DNA of 64,000 bases from BOG-1155 sp963717985 (lineage in GTDB: Bacteria > Desulfobacterota > Syntrophorhabdia > Syntrophorhabdales > WCHB1-27): positions 372,001-436,000 of the forward strand of contig CAVQYC010000005.1 in assembly GCA_963717985.1 (NCBI GenBank). Reading direction: 5' to 3'. Numbering within the stretch: position 1 is the stretch's first letter; each line of letters starts with the position of its first letter. Both the position numbers and the translations under genes were made by a program. This document shows positions 52,568 through 60,607 of the stretch, one piece after another. The notes below the pieces were generated by a model that was not told the DNA's origin, searched no databases, and was given only the letters and a program-made list of their open reading frames with translations.

Positions 52568-52927
52568 ATGAGAAGAGGATTGTGGATGGTTGCGCTGCTG
52601 TGCTTCGCGTTGATGCTGGCGGGTCAGGCCATGGCCCAGGACTCTGGCGGGGCCGAGTGGAGCAAGACGAGATTCGAAAGGTGGCTCGCCGCGGAGAAAG
52701 AGGTGAGGTTCAGCGGTATGGTAGTAAGCCATGATCCCATATGTCACTGTGTTGTCGTGAAAACCGAAAGAGGAGAGCTTACCCTTCAGGATGACTATGC
52801 GAGGTTTATGCAGGAGTACAATGAGGCAAAGGGCCTCAAGATCGGCGCGGAAGTGACCGGGGTCTTCAAGACAGTGAATCATATCCATTATCTTATGTCC
52901 GTTACGTACAGGAAGATGGAACCTTGA
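52568..52927 (+). CDS. Small exported protein, unrecognised
   Basis: 119 residues. Signal peptide (GLWMVALLCFALMLAGQAMAQ), mature part about 95 residues with an OB-like or beta-rich pattern (VRFSGMVVSHDPICHCVVVKTERGELTLQDD..GAEVTGVFKTVNHIHYLMSVTY). One Cys-x-Cys pair. Ribosome site GGGAGGT. Own promoter and own terminator make a single-gene unit. Function unknown. Confidence 0.75.
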   Translation: MRRGLWMVALLCFALMLAGQAMAQDSGGAEWSKTRFERWLAAEKEVRFSGMVVSHDPICHCVVVKTERGELTLQDDYARFMQEYNEAKGLKIGAEVTGVFKTVNHIHYLMSVTYRKMEP

Positions 52928-52950
52928 TCGCCGGGTGAGGCAAATTGATC

Positions 52951-52982
52951 AAAAAAGGGGAGGCCGACGTCTCCCCTTTTTT
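52951..52982 (+). terminator. Rho-independent terminator
   Basis: A-tract, GGGGAG stem with short loop, CTCCCC and a run of six T. Symmetric A/T tracts make it work in both directions. It closes the small exported protein unit. Confidence 0.9.
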
Positions 52983-53061
52983 GCGCTCAAGGGGCATGAT
53001 CGGTTAAAGTCCTGACCGCAAAAAAACCCTCCCGCACCATGAGAAAATATGCACAAAAGAA

Positions 53062-53091
53062 TTGACACACTATTTTCTCTTGTGCTATATT
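53062..53091 (+). promoter_or_regulatory. Sigma-70-type promoter of the acetate carrier gene
   Basis: Perfect TTGACA (53062-53067), 18-base spacer, TATATT (53086-53091). Start would be near 53098, giving a leader of about 170 bases before the ATG at 53270. Confidence 0.65.
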
Positions 53092-53107
53092 CGCGCTCGG
53101 GGGGGAT

Positions 53108-53231
53108 AATCAAGCCTTTACACCAAGAATACGCTCGTTCCGCTCGCCGCGATTGCGCGTCGAGACGAACAGAACGATTCTTCCGTTGAAATCTTGATTG
53201 CCCTGTACGGCTGCAGGGGTGGAACCCCTGC
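53108..53231 (+). promoter_or_regulatory. Folded 5' leader of the acetate carrier gene, candidate cis-regulatory RNA
   Basis: Nested pairings: AATCAAG (53108-53114) with CTTGATT (53193-53199); inside it AGAAT (53126-53130) with ATTCT (53177-53181) and CGTTC (53136-53140) with GAACG (53172-53176); inside that CTCG (53143-53146) with CGAG (53161-53164). A separate hairpin GCAGGGG (53213-53219) with CCCCTGC (53225-53231) stands 19 bases before the AAAGGAGG ribosome site. No known riboswitch class recognised. Confidence 0.5.
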
Positions 53232-53269
53232 CAATTTTATAATCTATAACAAAGGAGGCAATCATCACA

Positions 53270-53824
53270 ATGGAAGCGGAAAAATTAGGAAATCCAGCAC
53301 CTCTCGGTCTGGCAGGTTTCGGCATGACGACAATCCTTTTGAATATCCACAATACCGGGATCTTTCCTCTTGGCTCTATGATCCTGGCGATGGGACTCTG
53401 TTACGGGGGGGTTGCCCAGATTATTGCGGGAATCCTGGAGTTCAAGAAGGGTAATACCTTCGGTCTGACTGCCTTCGTCTCCTATGGCTTTTTCTGGTGG
53501 ACCCTTGTCTTCATCCTTCTTTTCAAAGACCTTCCCGCGGTTCCTGTCGGGTTTATGGGCTGGTATCTCTTCTTGTGGGGTGTGTTCACCTTCTTCATGT
53601 GGTTCGGCACGTGGGGAAAGAACAGGGTGCTCCAGTATGTCTTCCTGAGCCTCACCGTGCTTTTCTGGCTCCTCGCCATCAGGGACTGGAGCGGAAATCC
53701 CACCATAGGGATAATCGCCGGATGGGAAGGCATCACCTGCGGCGCTTCTGCCCTTTACCTTGCCATGGCGGAGGTAATCAATGAGACCCACGGAAAAACC
53801 GTGCTTCCTATCGGCCAGTTATAG
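53270..53824 (+). CDS. satP: Acetate/succinate uptake transporter (GPR1/FUN34/YaaH family)
   Basis: 184 residues, six predicted helices. The family signature NPAPLGLAGFGMTT is at the N-terminus; further family segments are YGGVAQIIAGILEFKKGNTFG and TAFVSYGFFWW. SatP-type proteins carry acetate and other short acids across the membrane. In an anaerobe this may work in uptake or release of acetate. Long structured leader and strong promoter suggest regulated expression. Convergent with the Cas6-like gene. Confidence 0.94.
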   Translation: MEAEKLGNPAPLGLAGFGMTTILLNIHNTGIFPLGSMILAMGLCYGGVAQIIAGILEFKKGNTFGLTAFVSYGFFWWTLVFILLFKDLPAVPVGFMGWYLFLWGVFTFFMWFGTWGKNRVLQYVFLSLTVLFWLLAIRDWSGNPTIGIIAGWEGITCGASALYLAMAEVINETHGKTVLPIGQL

Positions 53825-53842
53825 ATATTCAGCTTAGAGGAG

Positions 53843-53879
53843 GACGCGCGCTTTGCGCTGCACGCGTAAAGCGCGCGTC
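53843..53879. terminator. Long perfect hairpin between convergent satP and the Cas6-like gene
   Basis: GACGCGCGCTTT (53843-53854) pairs perfectly with AAAGCGCGCGTC (53868-53879), loop of 13. It overlaps the last two bases of the Cas6-like stop codon and has no long T run on either side. Most simply a bidirectional transcription stop or mRNA end protector. Confidence 0.65.
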
Positions 53880-54591
53880 AGGAACGGGTAACGAGGCGAC
53901 CGCCTTCCGGGTGTACGTGAAAGCCCGATCCCGGGCAACGCTCCTCCATTTTCCTTGTCTGCCCCAGCCCCTCGTCGGTGTGGGCGCCGGTGCCGCAGTA
54001 AAACGCGAAATCAACGAGCGTGTTGAAGAGTGCGATCTCCTGCTCGGTCCGCCCCTTTTCCATCTCCAGCGCGACCCATCCTTCCGCCCCCGCGCCATAT
54101 GGGCTGGCGGCGCAGGAAATCTTGAAATCAGTCACGTGTACGTGCTCCATGACCGCTGTCGCCGGGGGGAGGGGAATGGGCGAAAAGGTGTTCCAGATTT
54201 CACAGTATCGCGCGAATATCGTGTGGATAACAGGAAAAGGCACGCACTCTCCCTGGACCTCAACAATCGTGGGTGAGGCAAACCGCACGGTCGCAACCCT
54301 CCTGCTTTGGTTCGCGTCCGCGATAAGCTCCTCGTAGGCGGCCTGTCTTACCTCTCTGTCCGCACTTGAGGCGAGGGTTGCCTCTCCCTTTTTTACCAGC
54401 TCTCCGAGCACAGGCATAAGGACTCCTCGCGATAGTTCGGTCGCCCGCGCACGGATGACGCCTGTTTCCAGCTTGTGGGCAAAGGAAAACGTGTAAGGTT
54501 TTACCGCAAGCCCCTCAACGCTCTTCCGGACCGCGTCCCTGACAGAGGAAAAGGTTTCGTTAGTCGTGTATATGACGGCGGATAGGGGCAT
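53878..54591 (-). CDS. Cas6-like RAMP endoribonuclease family protein, last gene of the nrdD operon
   Basis: 237 residues. The pattern fits the C-terminal half of Cas6 (RAMP fold): VRFASPTIVEV at 102-112, a PFPVIHTIFARYCEIWN segment, GWVALEMEKG, and the Gly-rich loop FAFYCGTGAHTDEGLGQTR (199-212), corresponding to GxGxxTxxGxG of Cas6 enzymes. Cas6 cuts CRISPR precursor RNA at hairpins. No CRISPR array or other cas gene is in the window. It overlaps nrdG by 32 bases, so it is the fourth gene of the nrdD-grx-nrdG unit. Catalytic His not identifiable with confidence; the role may differ from crRNA processing. Confidence 0.6.
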   Translation of the reverse strand: MPLSAVIYTTNETFSSVRDAVRKSVEGLAVKPYTFSFAHKLETGVIRARATELSRGVLMPVLGELVKKGEATLASSADREVRQAAYEELIADANQSRRVATVRFASPTIVEVQGECVPFPVIHTIFARYCEIWNTFSPIPLPPATAVMEHVHVTDFKISCAASPYGAGAEGWVALEMEKGRTEQEIALFNTLVDFAFYCGTGAHTDEGLGQTRKMEERCPGSGFHVHPEGGRLVTRS

Positions 54592-55312
54592 TCTCCAGGA
54601 TGGTACTGACCGCTTCTCTTATGGCTTTCATTTTTTCCGGCGAAAACGGCTTTATGCTTGCATATTTCTCGTTGAGCGTCTCCCTGGGGACAAACTCCTG
54701 CAGGAAAAAGCGGCGGGCCGGCCTGATCTCTCTCGCCACCTGATAAGCATCCTCTTCCCGGTGCAGGAACGGCACAAGGGTCATTCTGAATTCATAATCG
54801 ACGCGCCCCTCCAGGACAAAATCGATGCTCTCCCTGATCTTCTTCCTGTCGACGCGACATCCGCACCACCTCGCGTAGGCATCGAGGGGACCCTTTACAT
54901 CCATGGCGATATAGTCGACCAGCCCCTCGTCAACAAGCCCCTTGACCACGTCCGGCCGCGACCCGTTCGTGTCAAGTTTCACCTTAAGTCCCTGTTTCTT
55001 CAAGGTCTCGACGGCTTTGACAAGACTTTTGTGCATGGTAGGCTCGCCCCCGGTGACTACCACCCGTTCCACCCATTTCCGGAATTTTTTCAACCGCCCA
55101 AGGATGTAGTCAAAACGTATGTCCTCCATGGACTGGGGACGGAGCACCAGATTCCTGTTGTGGCAAAAAGGGCACCGGAAATTGCAGCCTCCGGAAAATA
55201 GTACCGACGCGAGCTGCCCCTTCCAGTCGATGAAGCTCGTCTCTATAAAGCCTTTGACGGGAAAATCAGGCAGTATGGATAACAGTGAGCACCTCTTCGA
55301 TCTTGGGGACAT
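54560..55312 (-). CDS. nrdG: Anaerobic ribonucleoside-triphosphate reductase activating enzyme (radical SAM)
   Basis: 250 residues. Radical-SAM cluster Cys43-x3-Cys47-x2-Cys50 (CNFRCPFC), GGE motif in VVVTGGEPTMHK, and the family start GFIETSFIDWKGQLASVLFSGG. It makes the glycyl radical on NrdD. The start is uncertain: ATG 55312 lies inside the glutaredoxin gene and directly behind a GGAGGGGGG run; the conserved part begins near residue 18. Coupled by overlap to glutaredoxin upstream and to the Cas6-like gene downstream. Confidence 0.94.
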   Translation of the reverse strand: MSPRSKRCSLLSILPDFPVKGFIETSFIDWKGQLASVLFSGGCNFRCPFCHNRNLVLRPQSMEDIRFDYILGRLKKFRKWVERVVVTGGEPTMHKSLVKAVETLKKQGLKVKLDTNGSRPDVVKGLVDEGLVDYIAMDVKGPLDAYARWCGCRVDRKKIRESIDFVLEGRVDYEFRMTLVPFLHREEDAYQVAREIRPARRFFLQEFVPRETLNEKYASIKPFSPEKMKAIREAVSTILENAPIRRHIHD

Positions 55313-55529
55313 CCCCCCTCCATTCTCCTATACCGTTTTCCATCGTGTCTTCCACAAGCACCGTGGGCAGCGACATGATGCTATAGAAGCTCGCCTCGGC
55401 GAGGCCGTCCGCCGTCCCCACATTGTAGGTGAGGACATTCACGTCCCTCTCCCGCAGCTTATCTCTCAACTGTTTCGCCAAAGGGCACTTCGGGCAATCG
55501 TCTTTATAGAAAATTTTTACCACTCCCAT
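55266..55529 (-). CDS. Glutaredoxin-like thiol protein
   Basis: 87 residues from ATG 55529 (GCAAGGG before it); the frame is open upstream through the direct repeats but those are not coding. Redox pair Cys12-Pro-Lys-Cys15 in FYKDDCPKCPLAKQL, cis-Pro in SLPTVLVED. Between nrdD and nrdG it is the likely disulphide reductant or redox partner of the anaerobic reductase, as in other nrdD operons with small glutaredoxins. Confidence 0.85.
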   Translation of the reverse strand: MGVVKIFYKDDCPKCPLAKQLRDKLRERDVNVLTYNVGTADGLAEASFYSIMSLPTVLVEDTMENGIGEWRGDVPKIEEVLTVIHTA

Positions 55530-55545
55530 CCCTTGCTCTCCTCTA

Positions 55546-55640
55546 TTATTGGGGCTCAGCGCCCCCTCCATCAGCAAGCTGACCGAGCCTCCCCGCTCAG
55601 CTCGCTTCGCTCGGTTATTGGGGCTCAGCGCCCCCTCCAT
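55546..55640. repeat. Two 26-bp direct repeats, each with a hairpin, between nrdD and the glutaredoxin gene
   Basis: The same 26 bases stand at 55546-55571 and 55615-55640 (69-bp period). Each contains GGGGC-TCAGC-GCCCC, a 5-bp stem. The 43 bases between hold another inverted pair (CCGAGC/GCTCGG). The second copy ends two bases before the nrdD stop codon (55643). The hairpins are in the transcript of the operon. Confidence 0.8.
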
Positions 55641-55642
55641 TA

Positions 55643-57727
55643 TCAGATAGCCTTTCTTTGCTGCTCGCCGGAGAAGAACTCATTGTTGCGATACCGGTCC
55701 TTGAGCTCTCCCAGCTTGCCCTTGTTCCAGCTTGATATCTTGGTAAAATAGCCGGTAATCCTGGTGATGCCGTCCACCTCGTTGGAATTGCAGTGAGGAC
55801 ATGTGTCGCTCAACCCCCGCGATGTCTGGTCGCAGGCGTTGCATATGGTAAATTCCGGCGAAAAAGCGATCTGATCGCTCAAGGTATATCTGAAAGTCTT
55901 CGTGACGAAATCGGCGATAGCCTCTTTCGACGGCATAGACTCCCCGATCCAGACGTGGGAGATGGACCCGGCCTCTATCAGGGGGTGGAATAGCCCTTCA
56001 TTGGTCACCCTTTCGATTGGATTCATCGGCGCCGCCACGTTCAGGTGAGTGGAGTTCGTGTAGTAGACCTCGCCGGAAGAGATATCGCCCTTTACGGTTT
56101 TTCCCGAAGCAGGAGAGAGATAATGGAGGTCGAGCTTCGCGAACCGGTAGCTCGTGCTCTCCGCGGGGGTTTGTTCGAGAACGAGCCTCATGTTCTCCTG
56201 CACTTTCATCTTGTCCGCCTGGAGCTTCAAGTGGGCCATGATCTTCAGGCCGAACTTGAGCGCCTTCTTCGACTCATGCATCTCTTCTCCCGCATGTATC
56301 TGCACCATCTCATTGAGGCCCACCATCCCCACCAGGTGGGAAGCCCTGTTCATCCTGAGGTAGGGCATGCCGTCCCGGTTCATGGTCAGGAGTGCAAGAG
56401 GGCCGTCTTCTCCTGACGAGAGGAGCTTTTCGATGAAAGCCCGCTTCTCTTTATGGGCCTTCACAGTGAGCAGGAATTTCTCCGTAAGCAGGTTGAACAG
56501 ATGCGTATCATCACCTTTAGCCAGATGGGCAATGCGTGGAAGGTTGATGGATACATTTTGCAGCGCGGAATAGCGCATCCGCCACGGCTGCTTCGCGTCC
56601 AGGAGATCGAATTCATCCAGCTTGAAGCTCAACCGGCAGCATTCCGATATCTTGGCTGTTTCGCCCCTGTCAAAGACGAAGTAGGTATTCCCCTTGTCTG
56701 CGGCAACATCCGAGATATGGTTCAGAAAGTCCTTATAACCCTCGGTCTTGAAGAATTTTTCCGTGATGTGGACGAGGGGCTTGGGGAAGAAGAAGGGACG
56801 TCCCGCGCCGTCTCCATCTTTGAAGACCTCGAACAACTTCCAGACAAACCGCTGTGCCTCTTTCTCATACTCTCCGTATGTTTTGCCGGTGAAAACCCCG
56901 CCCGGTCCTATAGCCGGGACCTCTACAAAGTGCTTCGGTATCTCCCAATAGAGGTTGATGTCTGTAAAGATCGCCTGGCCGCCTCTGGCCACCGCCTGCT
57001 GCGAAAACTCAAAAATAAGCATCTGGGCGAGCTGCTGCACCTCTTTATCACTCATGCCCTCAAGGTACGGCGCAAAGAAGATGTTGATGGCATCCCAGCC
57101 TATGGCCCCTGCGAAATTGCTCTGCAGGGCCGCGGCGAATTTTACCAGATGGGCAAGAAGCACCTCTGCATGTTTCGCGGGTTTTGCCATGGAAAGCGAG
57201 TGGGGGAGGTTGAGTCCGAATTTCTTGATGTATTCAAGGGACTGACCGCTGCAATATGGCCTGTCTATGAAGCCGAGATCGTGGAGATGGATATCGCCGT
57301 TCATATGCGCGTCAGCCACATCCTGGGAAAAAACGGAGAGGAGGGCAAACTCCTTCTTTATTCTCTCGGCCAGGGTGAGGTTGGTCGCCTCCGGTCCATG
57401 GGGCACGTTCGCATTCTCCTTATTCTGATGAAGGATCAGGTTGCCGACGTCGTAGATCGGCATACCAAGTCTGGTATGCATCCTCCGCGCAGATTCCAGG
57501 CCCTTCTCGATCAGCTTCGCGTTGACAAGCTCCCTGATCAACGGGGCTGTCACCACCTTGATACCTGACTTTATAATCAGGTCCTCCACGCCGCCGCTGA
57601 GCGAGACGGCCGTATCCCGGTCGATCATCGTCTCTCTCATAAGGGCATCGACTATCCTTGATCGGTCCCAGTCGGAAATGGTTTCTTCTGAGGTGCGTAC
57701 GAAAAGGTTCAGGTCGGTTGTCTCCAT
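55643..57727 (-). CDS. nrdD: Anaerobic (class III) ribonucleoside-triphosphate reductase
   Basis: 694 residues. Makes deoxynucleotides from NTPs by glycyl-radical chemistry. The radical Gly659 is in RITGYFTK, followed by NKGKLGEL; the zinc site is the double CxxC in ICNACDQTSRGLSDTCPHCN. N-terminal TRLGMPIYDVGNLI and DIHLHDLGFIDRPYCSGQS are typical. The first 90 residues resemble a reduced N-terminal regulatory region; a full ATP cone is not obvious. First gene of the operon, controlled by a promoter with two NrdR boxes. Confirms an anaerobic way of life, at least facultatively. Confidence 0.96.
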   Translation of the reverse strand: METTDLNLFVRTSEETISDWDRSRIVDALMRETMIDRDTAVSLSGGVEDLIIKSGIKVVTAPLIRELVNAKLIEKGLESARRMHTRLGMPIYDVGNLILHQNKENANVPHGPEATNLTLAERIKKEFALLSVFSQDVADAHMNGDIHLHDLGFIDRPYCSGQSLEYIKKFGLNLPHSLSMAKPAKHAEVLLAHLVKFAAALQSNFAGAIGWDAINIFFAPYLEGMSDKEVQQLAQMLIFEFSQQAVARGGQAIFTDINLYWEIPKHFVEVPAIGPGGVFTGKTYGEYEKEAQRFVWKLFEVFKDGDGAGRPFFFPKPLVHITEKFFKTEGYKDFLNHISDVAADKGNTYFVFDRGETAKISECCRLSFKLDEFDLLDAKQPWRMRYSALQNVSINLPRIAHLAKGDDTHLFNLLTEKFLLTVKAHKEKRAFIEKLLSSGEDGPLALLTMNRDGMPYLRMNRASHLVGMVGLNEMVQIHAGEEMHESKKALKFGLKIMAHLKLQADKMKVQENMRLVLEQTPAESTSYRFAKLDLHYLSPASGKTVKGDISSGEVYYTNSTHLNVAAPMNPIERVTNEGLFHPLIEAGSISHVWIGESMPSKEAIADFVTKTFRYTLSDQIAFSPEFTICNACDQTSRGLSDTCPHCNSNEVDGITRITGYFTKISSWNKGKLGELKDRYRNNEFFSGEQQRKAI

Positions 57728-57769
57728 GGCTCTTTGCCCCCTTTGTCTAACTATTCGGAAGTACTAAAA

Positions 57770-57817
57770 ATACTATATATTGTGCTGACAGCCGATGCTG
57801 ATACCATATATAGTGTG
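57770..57817 (-). promoter_or_regulatory. Two NrdR boxes before nrdD
   Basis: ATACTATATATTGTGC (57770-57785) and, inverted form, TACCATATATAGTGTG (57802-57817), both near the NrdR consensus ACACTATATATTGTGT, 32 bp apart, about three helical turns. They lie just downstream of the predicted -10 element on the minus strand, the expected position for repression. Confidence 0.8.
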
Positions 57818-57832
57818 TCAGATAGCATGTAC

Positions 57833-57861
57833 ATTCTCATCTTTGACAGTGCAATTGTCAA
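57833..57861 (-). promoter_or_regulatory. Predicted promoter of the nrdD operon
   Basis: On the minus strand TTGACA (complement of 57856-57861), a 17-base spacer and GAGAAT (complement of 57833-57838). The -35 hexamer is one arm of the palindrome TTGACA/TGTCAA at 57843-57861. IS copy B with its target repeat begins at 57862, directly at the -35 edge. Confidence 0.5.
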
Positions 57862-57877
57862 GAAAATTTTAAGAAAA

Positions 57878-59234
57878 TGTTGCTGCAATATAATTATGTC
57901 ACCCCTTAGCTGCAATATGAAAATGTCACCCCCGCCGATAACAAGGGGCACCGAGGGGAGGTGCTCCGGTGAGAAAAGGAGTGACGTTCATGACGGAAGA
58001 GGTAAGGCGGTACGGCGTGGTAGCGGCGGCATTGGACGGCAGGATGATGAACGGAGAGGCTGCGGCGGCGTTAGGCGTCTCCCTCCGCCAGCTAAAGAGG
58101 ATCAAGGCTAAAGTGAAGAAGGAAGGACCTTCCGGAATTAAGCACGGCAACAGCGGGCGCCCTTCCTGCAGAGCTTTCCCTGCCGGGATGAAAGAGCGGG
58201 CGATGAAGCTCGCCAATGAGAAGTATTTCGACTTCAACTTCTCCCACCTCTCGGAGATGCTGGAAGAGCAGGAAGGGATAAAGATCAACCGCGAGACCTT
58301 GCGGCAATGGCTTCGTCCTGAAGGGTTCGGAGGAAAGGTCCGGAAGCAGCGCAGACATAGGAAGAGAAGAAAACGATCGGAGAAGGAAGGCCATATGCTC
58401 TTTTTGGACGGCTCTCCCCATGCGTGGTTCGGGGAGGAAAAGACAACGCTCCTTCTGTCTACGGACGACTCGACGGGGAAGCCTCTTTATGGGCTGTTTC
58501 GAAAGGAAGAAGACCTGGAGGGCTGTTTTGGCGTATGCAAAGAGGTCTTTGCCCGTTTCGGCCGGCCCTCGGTCTTCTATCTCGATCGGGCCTCCCAGTT
58601 TAAAACCACCCGGCATAAGAGCGATTCTGTCGAGCCTACCCAGTTCCAGAGAGCCATGAGCGAGCTGGGGATACGGCTCATCTTTGCCCATTCTGCTCAA
58701 GCCAGAGGAAGAGGCGAGAGGATCAACAGGACCTTCCAGGACAGGCTTGTCGCTGAGCTTCGGCTTAAGAATATCGCCGACCGCGAAGGGGCGACGAAGT
58801 ATCTGAACGAAACCTTCATCCCCAAGTACGCTCGGCTCTTCGGCGTTGCCCCGGAAGACCCGAAGCCTGCATGGAGACCGCTTCCTCAAGACGCGGACAT
58901 GCGGAACATCCTTTGTAAGCGATATGAGGCAAAGGTCAATTACGACAACACGATCTCGGTCGACGGACAGGCGATCCAACTGTTCCCGACAAAGACGAGG
59001 CTGAGCTTTGCCAAGGCTTCCGTTACGGCGAATCATTGGCTCGACGGAAGCTGGCATGTCTTTCATCATACGGCGGGAGAGGTTCCCTGCAAGCCTATCG
59101 AAGGACGCGTCCGGCCGGGGTCCTACATGCGCCCAGGGCCGGCGAGCGAAGCGAGAGCGTCTCTATGAAAAGGGCCAAGGGGGGGTGACATATTCACGTT
59201 GCAAAAAGGGTGACATTTTTATGTTGCAATAACA
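57878..59234 (+). mobile_element. IS1202/ISNCY-type insertion sequence, copy B (1357 bp)
   Basis: Same ends and same length as copy A and in the same orientation in the window. It lies upstream of nrdD (which reads away from it), directly against the -35 element of the nrdD promoter, and is followed after 16 bases by copy C. Confidence 0.93.
57990..59168 (+). CDS. IS1202/ISNCY-type DDE transposase, copy B
   Basis: 392 residues, identical in protein sequence to the copies at 45 kb and 59 kb, with the same ribosome site and the same DDE residues (in FLDGSPHAWF, YLDRASQFK and GRGERINRTF). Identity of all three argues for very recent spread or gene conversion. Confidence 0.92.
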   Translation: MTEEVRRYGVVAAALDGRMMNGEAAAALGVSLRQLKRIKAKVKKEGPSGIKHGNSGRPSCRAFPAGMKERAMKLANEKYFDFNFSHLSEMLEEQEGIKINRETLRQWLRPEGFGGKVRKQRRHRKRRKRSEKEGHMLFLDGSPHAWFGEEKTTLLLSTDDSTGKPLYGLFRKEEDLEGCFGVCKEVFARFGRPSVFYLDRASQFKTTRHKSDSVEPTQFQRAMSELGIRLIFAHSAQARGRGERINRTFQDRLVAELRLKNIADREGATKYLNETFIPKYARLFGVAPEDPKPAWRPLPQDADMRNILCKRYEAKVNYDNTISVDGQAIQLFPTKTRLSFAKASVTANHWLDGSWHVFHHTAGEVPCKPIEGRVRPGSYMRPGPASEARASL

Positions 59235-59250
59235 GAAAATTTTAAGAAAA

Positions 59251-60607
59251 TGTTGCTGCAATATAATTATGTCACCCCTTAGCTGCAATATGAAAATGTC
59301 ACCCCCGCCGATAACAAGGGGCACCGAGGGGAGGTGCTCCGGTGAGAAAAGGAGTGACGTTCATGACGGAAGAGGTAAGGCGGTACGGCGTGGTAGCGGC
59401 GGCATTGGACGGCAGGATGATGAACGGAGAGGCTGCGGCGGCGTTAGGCGTCTCCCTCCGCCAGCTAAAGAGGATCAAGGCTAAAGTGAAGAAGGAAGGA
59501 CCTTCCGGAATTAAGCACGGCAACAGCGGGCGCCCTTCCTGCAGAGCTTTCCCTGCCGGGATGAAAGAGCGGGCGATGAAGCTCGCCAATGAGAAGTATT
59601 TCGACTTCAACTTCTCCCACCTCTCGGAGATGCTGGAAGAGCAGGAAGGGATAAAGATCAACCGCGAGACCTTGCGGCAATGGCTTCGTCCTGAAGGGTT
59701 CGGAGGAAAGGTCCGGAAGCAGCGCAGACATAGGAAGAGAAGAAAACGATCGGAGAAGGAAGGCCATATGCTCTTTTTGGACGGCTCTCCCCATGCGTGG
59801 TTCGGGGAGGAAAAGACAACGCTCCTTCTGTCTACGGACGACTCGACGGGGAAGCCTCTTTATGGGCTGTTTCGAAAGGAAGAAGACCTGGAGGGCTGTT
59901 TTGGCGTATGCAAAGAGGTCTTTGCCCGTTTCGGCCGGCCCTCGGTCTTCTATCTCGATCGGGCCTCCCAGTTTAAAACCACCCGGCATAAGAGCGATTC
60001 TGTCGAGCCTACCCAGTTCCAGAGAGCCATGAGCGAGCTGGGGATACGGCTCATCTTTGCCCATTCTGCTCAAGCCAGAGGAAGAGGCGAGAGGATCAAC
60101 AGGACCTTCCAGGACAGGCTTGTCGCTGAGCTTCGGCTTAAGAATATCGCCGACCGCGAAGGGGCGACGAAGTATCTGAACGAAACCTTCATCCCCAAGT
60201 ACGCTCGGCTCTTCGGCGTTGCCCCGGAAGACCCGAAGCCTGCATGGAGACCGCTTCCTCAAGACGCGGACATGCGGAACATCCTTTGTAAGCGATATGA
60301 GGCAAAGGTCAATTACGACAACACGATCTCGGTCGACGGACAGGCGATCCAACTGTTCCCGACAAAGACGAGGCTGAGCTTTGCCAAGGCTTCCGTTACG
60401 GCGAATCATTGGCTCGACGGAAGCTGGCATGTCTTTCATCATACGGCGGGAGAGGTTCCCTGCAAGCCTATCGAAGGACGCGTCCGGCCGGGGTCCTACA
60501 TGCGCCCAGGGCCGGCGAGCGAAGCGAGAGCGTCTCTATGAAAAGGGCCAAGGGGGGGTGACATATTCACGTTGCAAAAAGGGTGACATTTTTATGTTGC
60601 AATAACA
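59251..60607 (+). mobile_element. IS1202/ISNCY-type insertion sequence, copy C (1357 bp)
   Basis: Head-to-tail behind copy B with a single 16-bp target repeat between, same orientation, same length. The right end is followed by the third copy of the target repeat. Right end of B and left end of C face each other across 16 bp, an end-to-end junction as in IS tandem dimers. Confidence 0.93.
59363..60541 (+). CDS. IS1202/ISNCY-type DDE transposase, copy C
   Basis: 392 residues, identical to copies A and B. Any outward promoter formed at the B-C junction would lie directly before this gene. The frame and all catalytic residues are intact. Confidence 0.92.
   Translation: MTEEVRRYGVVAAALDGRMMNGEAAAALGVSLRQLKRIKAKVKKEGPSGIKHGNSGRPSCRAFPAGMKERAMKLANEKYFDFNFSHLSEMLEEQEGIKINRETLRQWLRPEGFGGKVRKQRRHRKRRKRSEKEGHMLFLDGSPHAWFGEEKTTLLLSTDDSTGKPLYGLFRKEEDLEGCFGVCKEVFARFGRPSVFYLDRASQFKTTRHKSDSVEPTQFQRAMSELGIRLIFAHSAQARGRGERINRTFQDRLVAELRLKNIADREGATKYLNETFIPKYARLFGVAPEDPKPAWRPLPQDADMRNILCKRYEAKVNYDNTISVDGQAIQLFPTKTRLSFAKASVTANHWLDGSWHVFHHTAGEVPCKPIEGRVRPGSYMRPGPASEARASL

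Noticed and set aside
55546..55640. Small CRISPR array
   Set aside because: Only two repeats, one 43-bp spacer with its own inverted pair, placed inside an operon; not an array by usual standards, though reported as repeats.
46602..57877. Composite transposon formed by IS copies A and B/C
   Set aside because: Each IS (or tandem) has its own matching pair of 16-bp duplications, and the outermost repeats of A and C do not match, so they are independent insertions.
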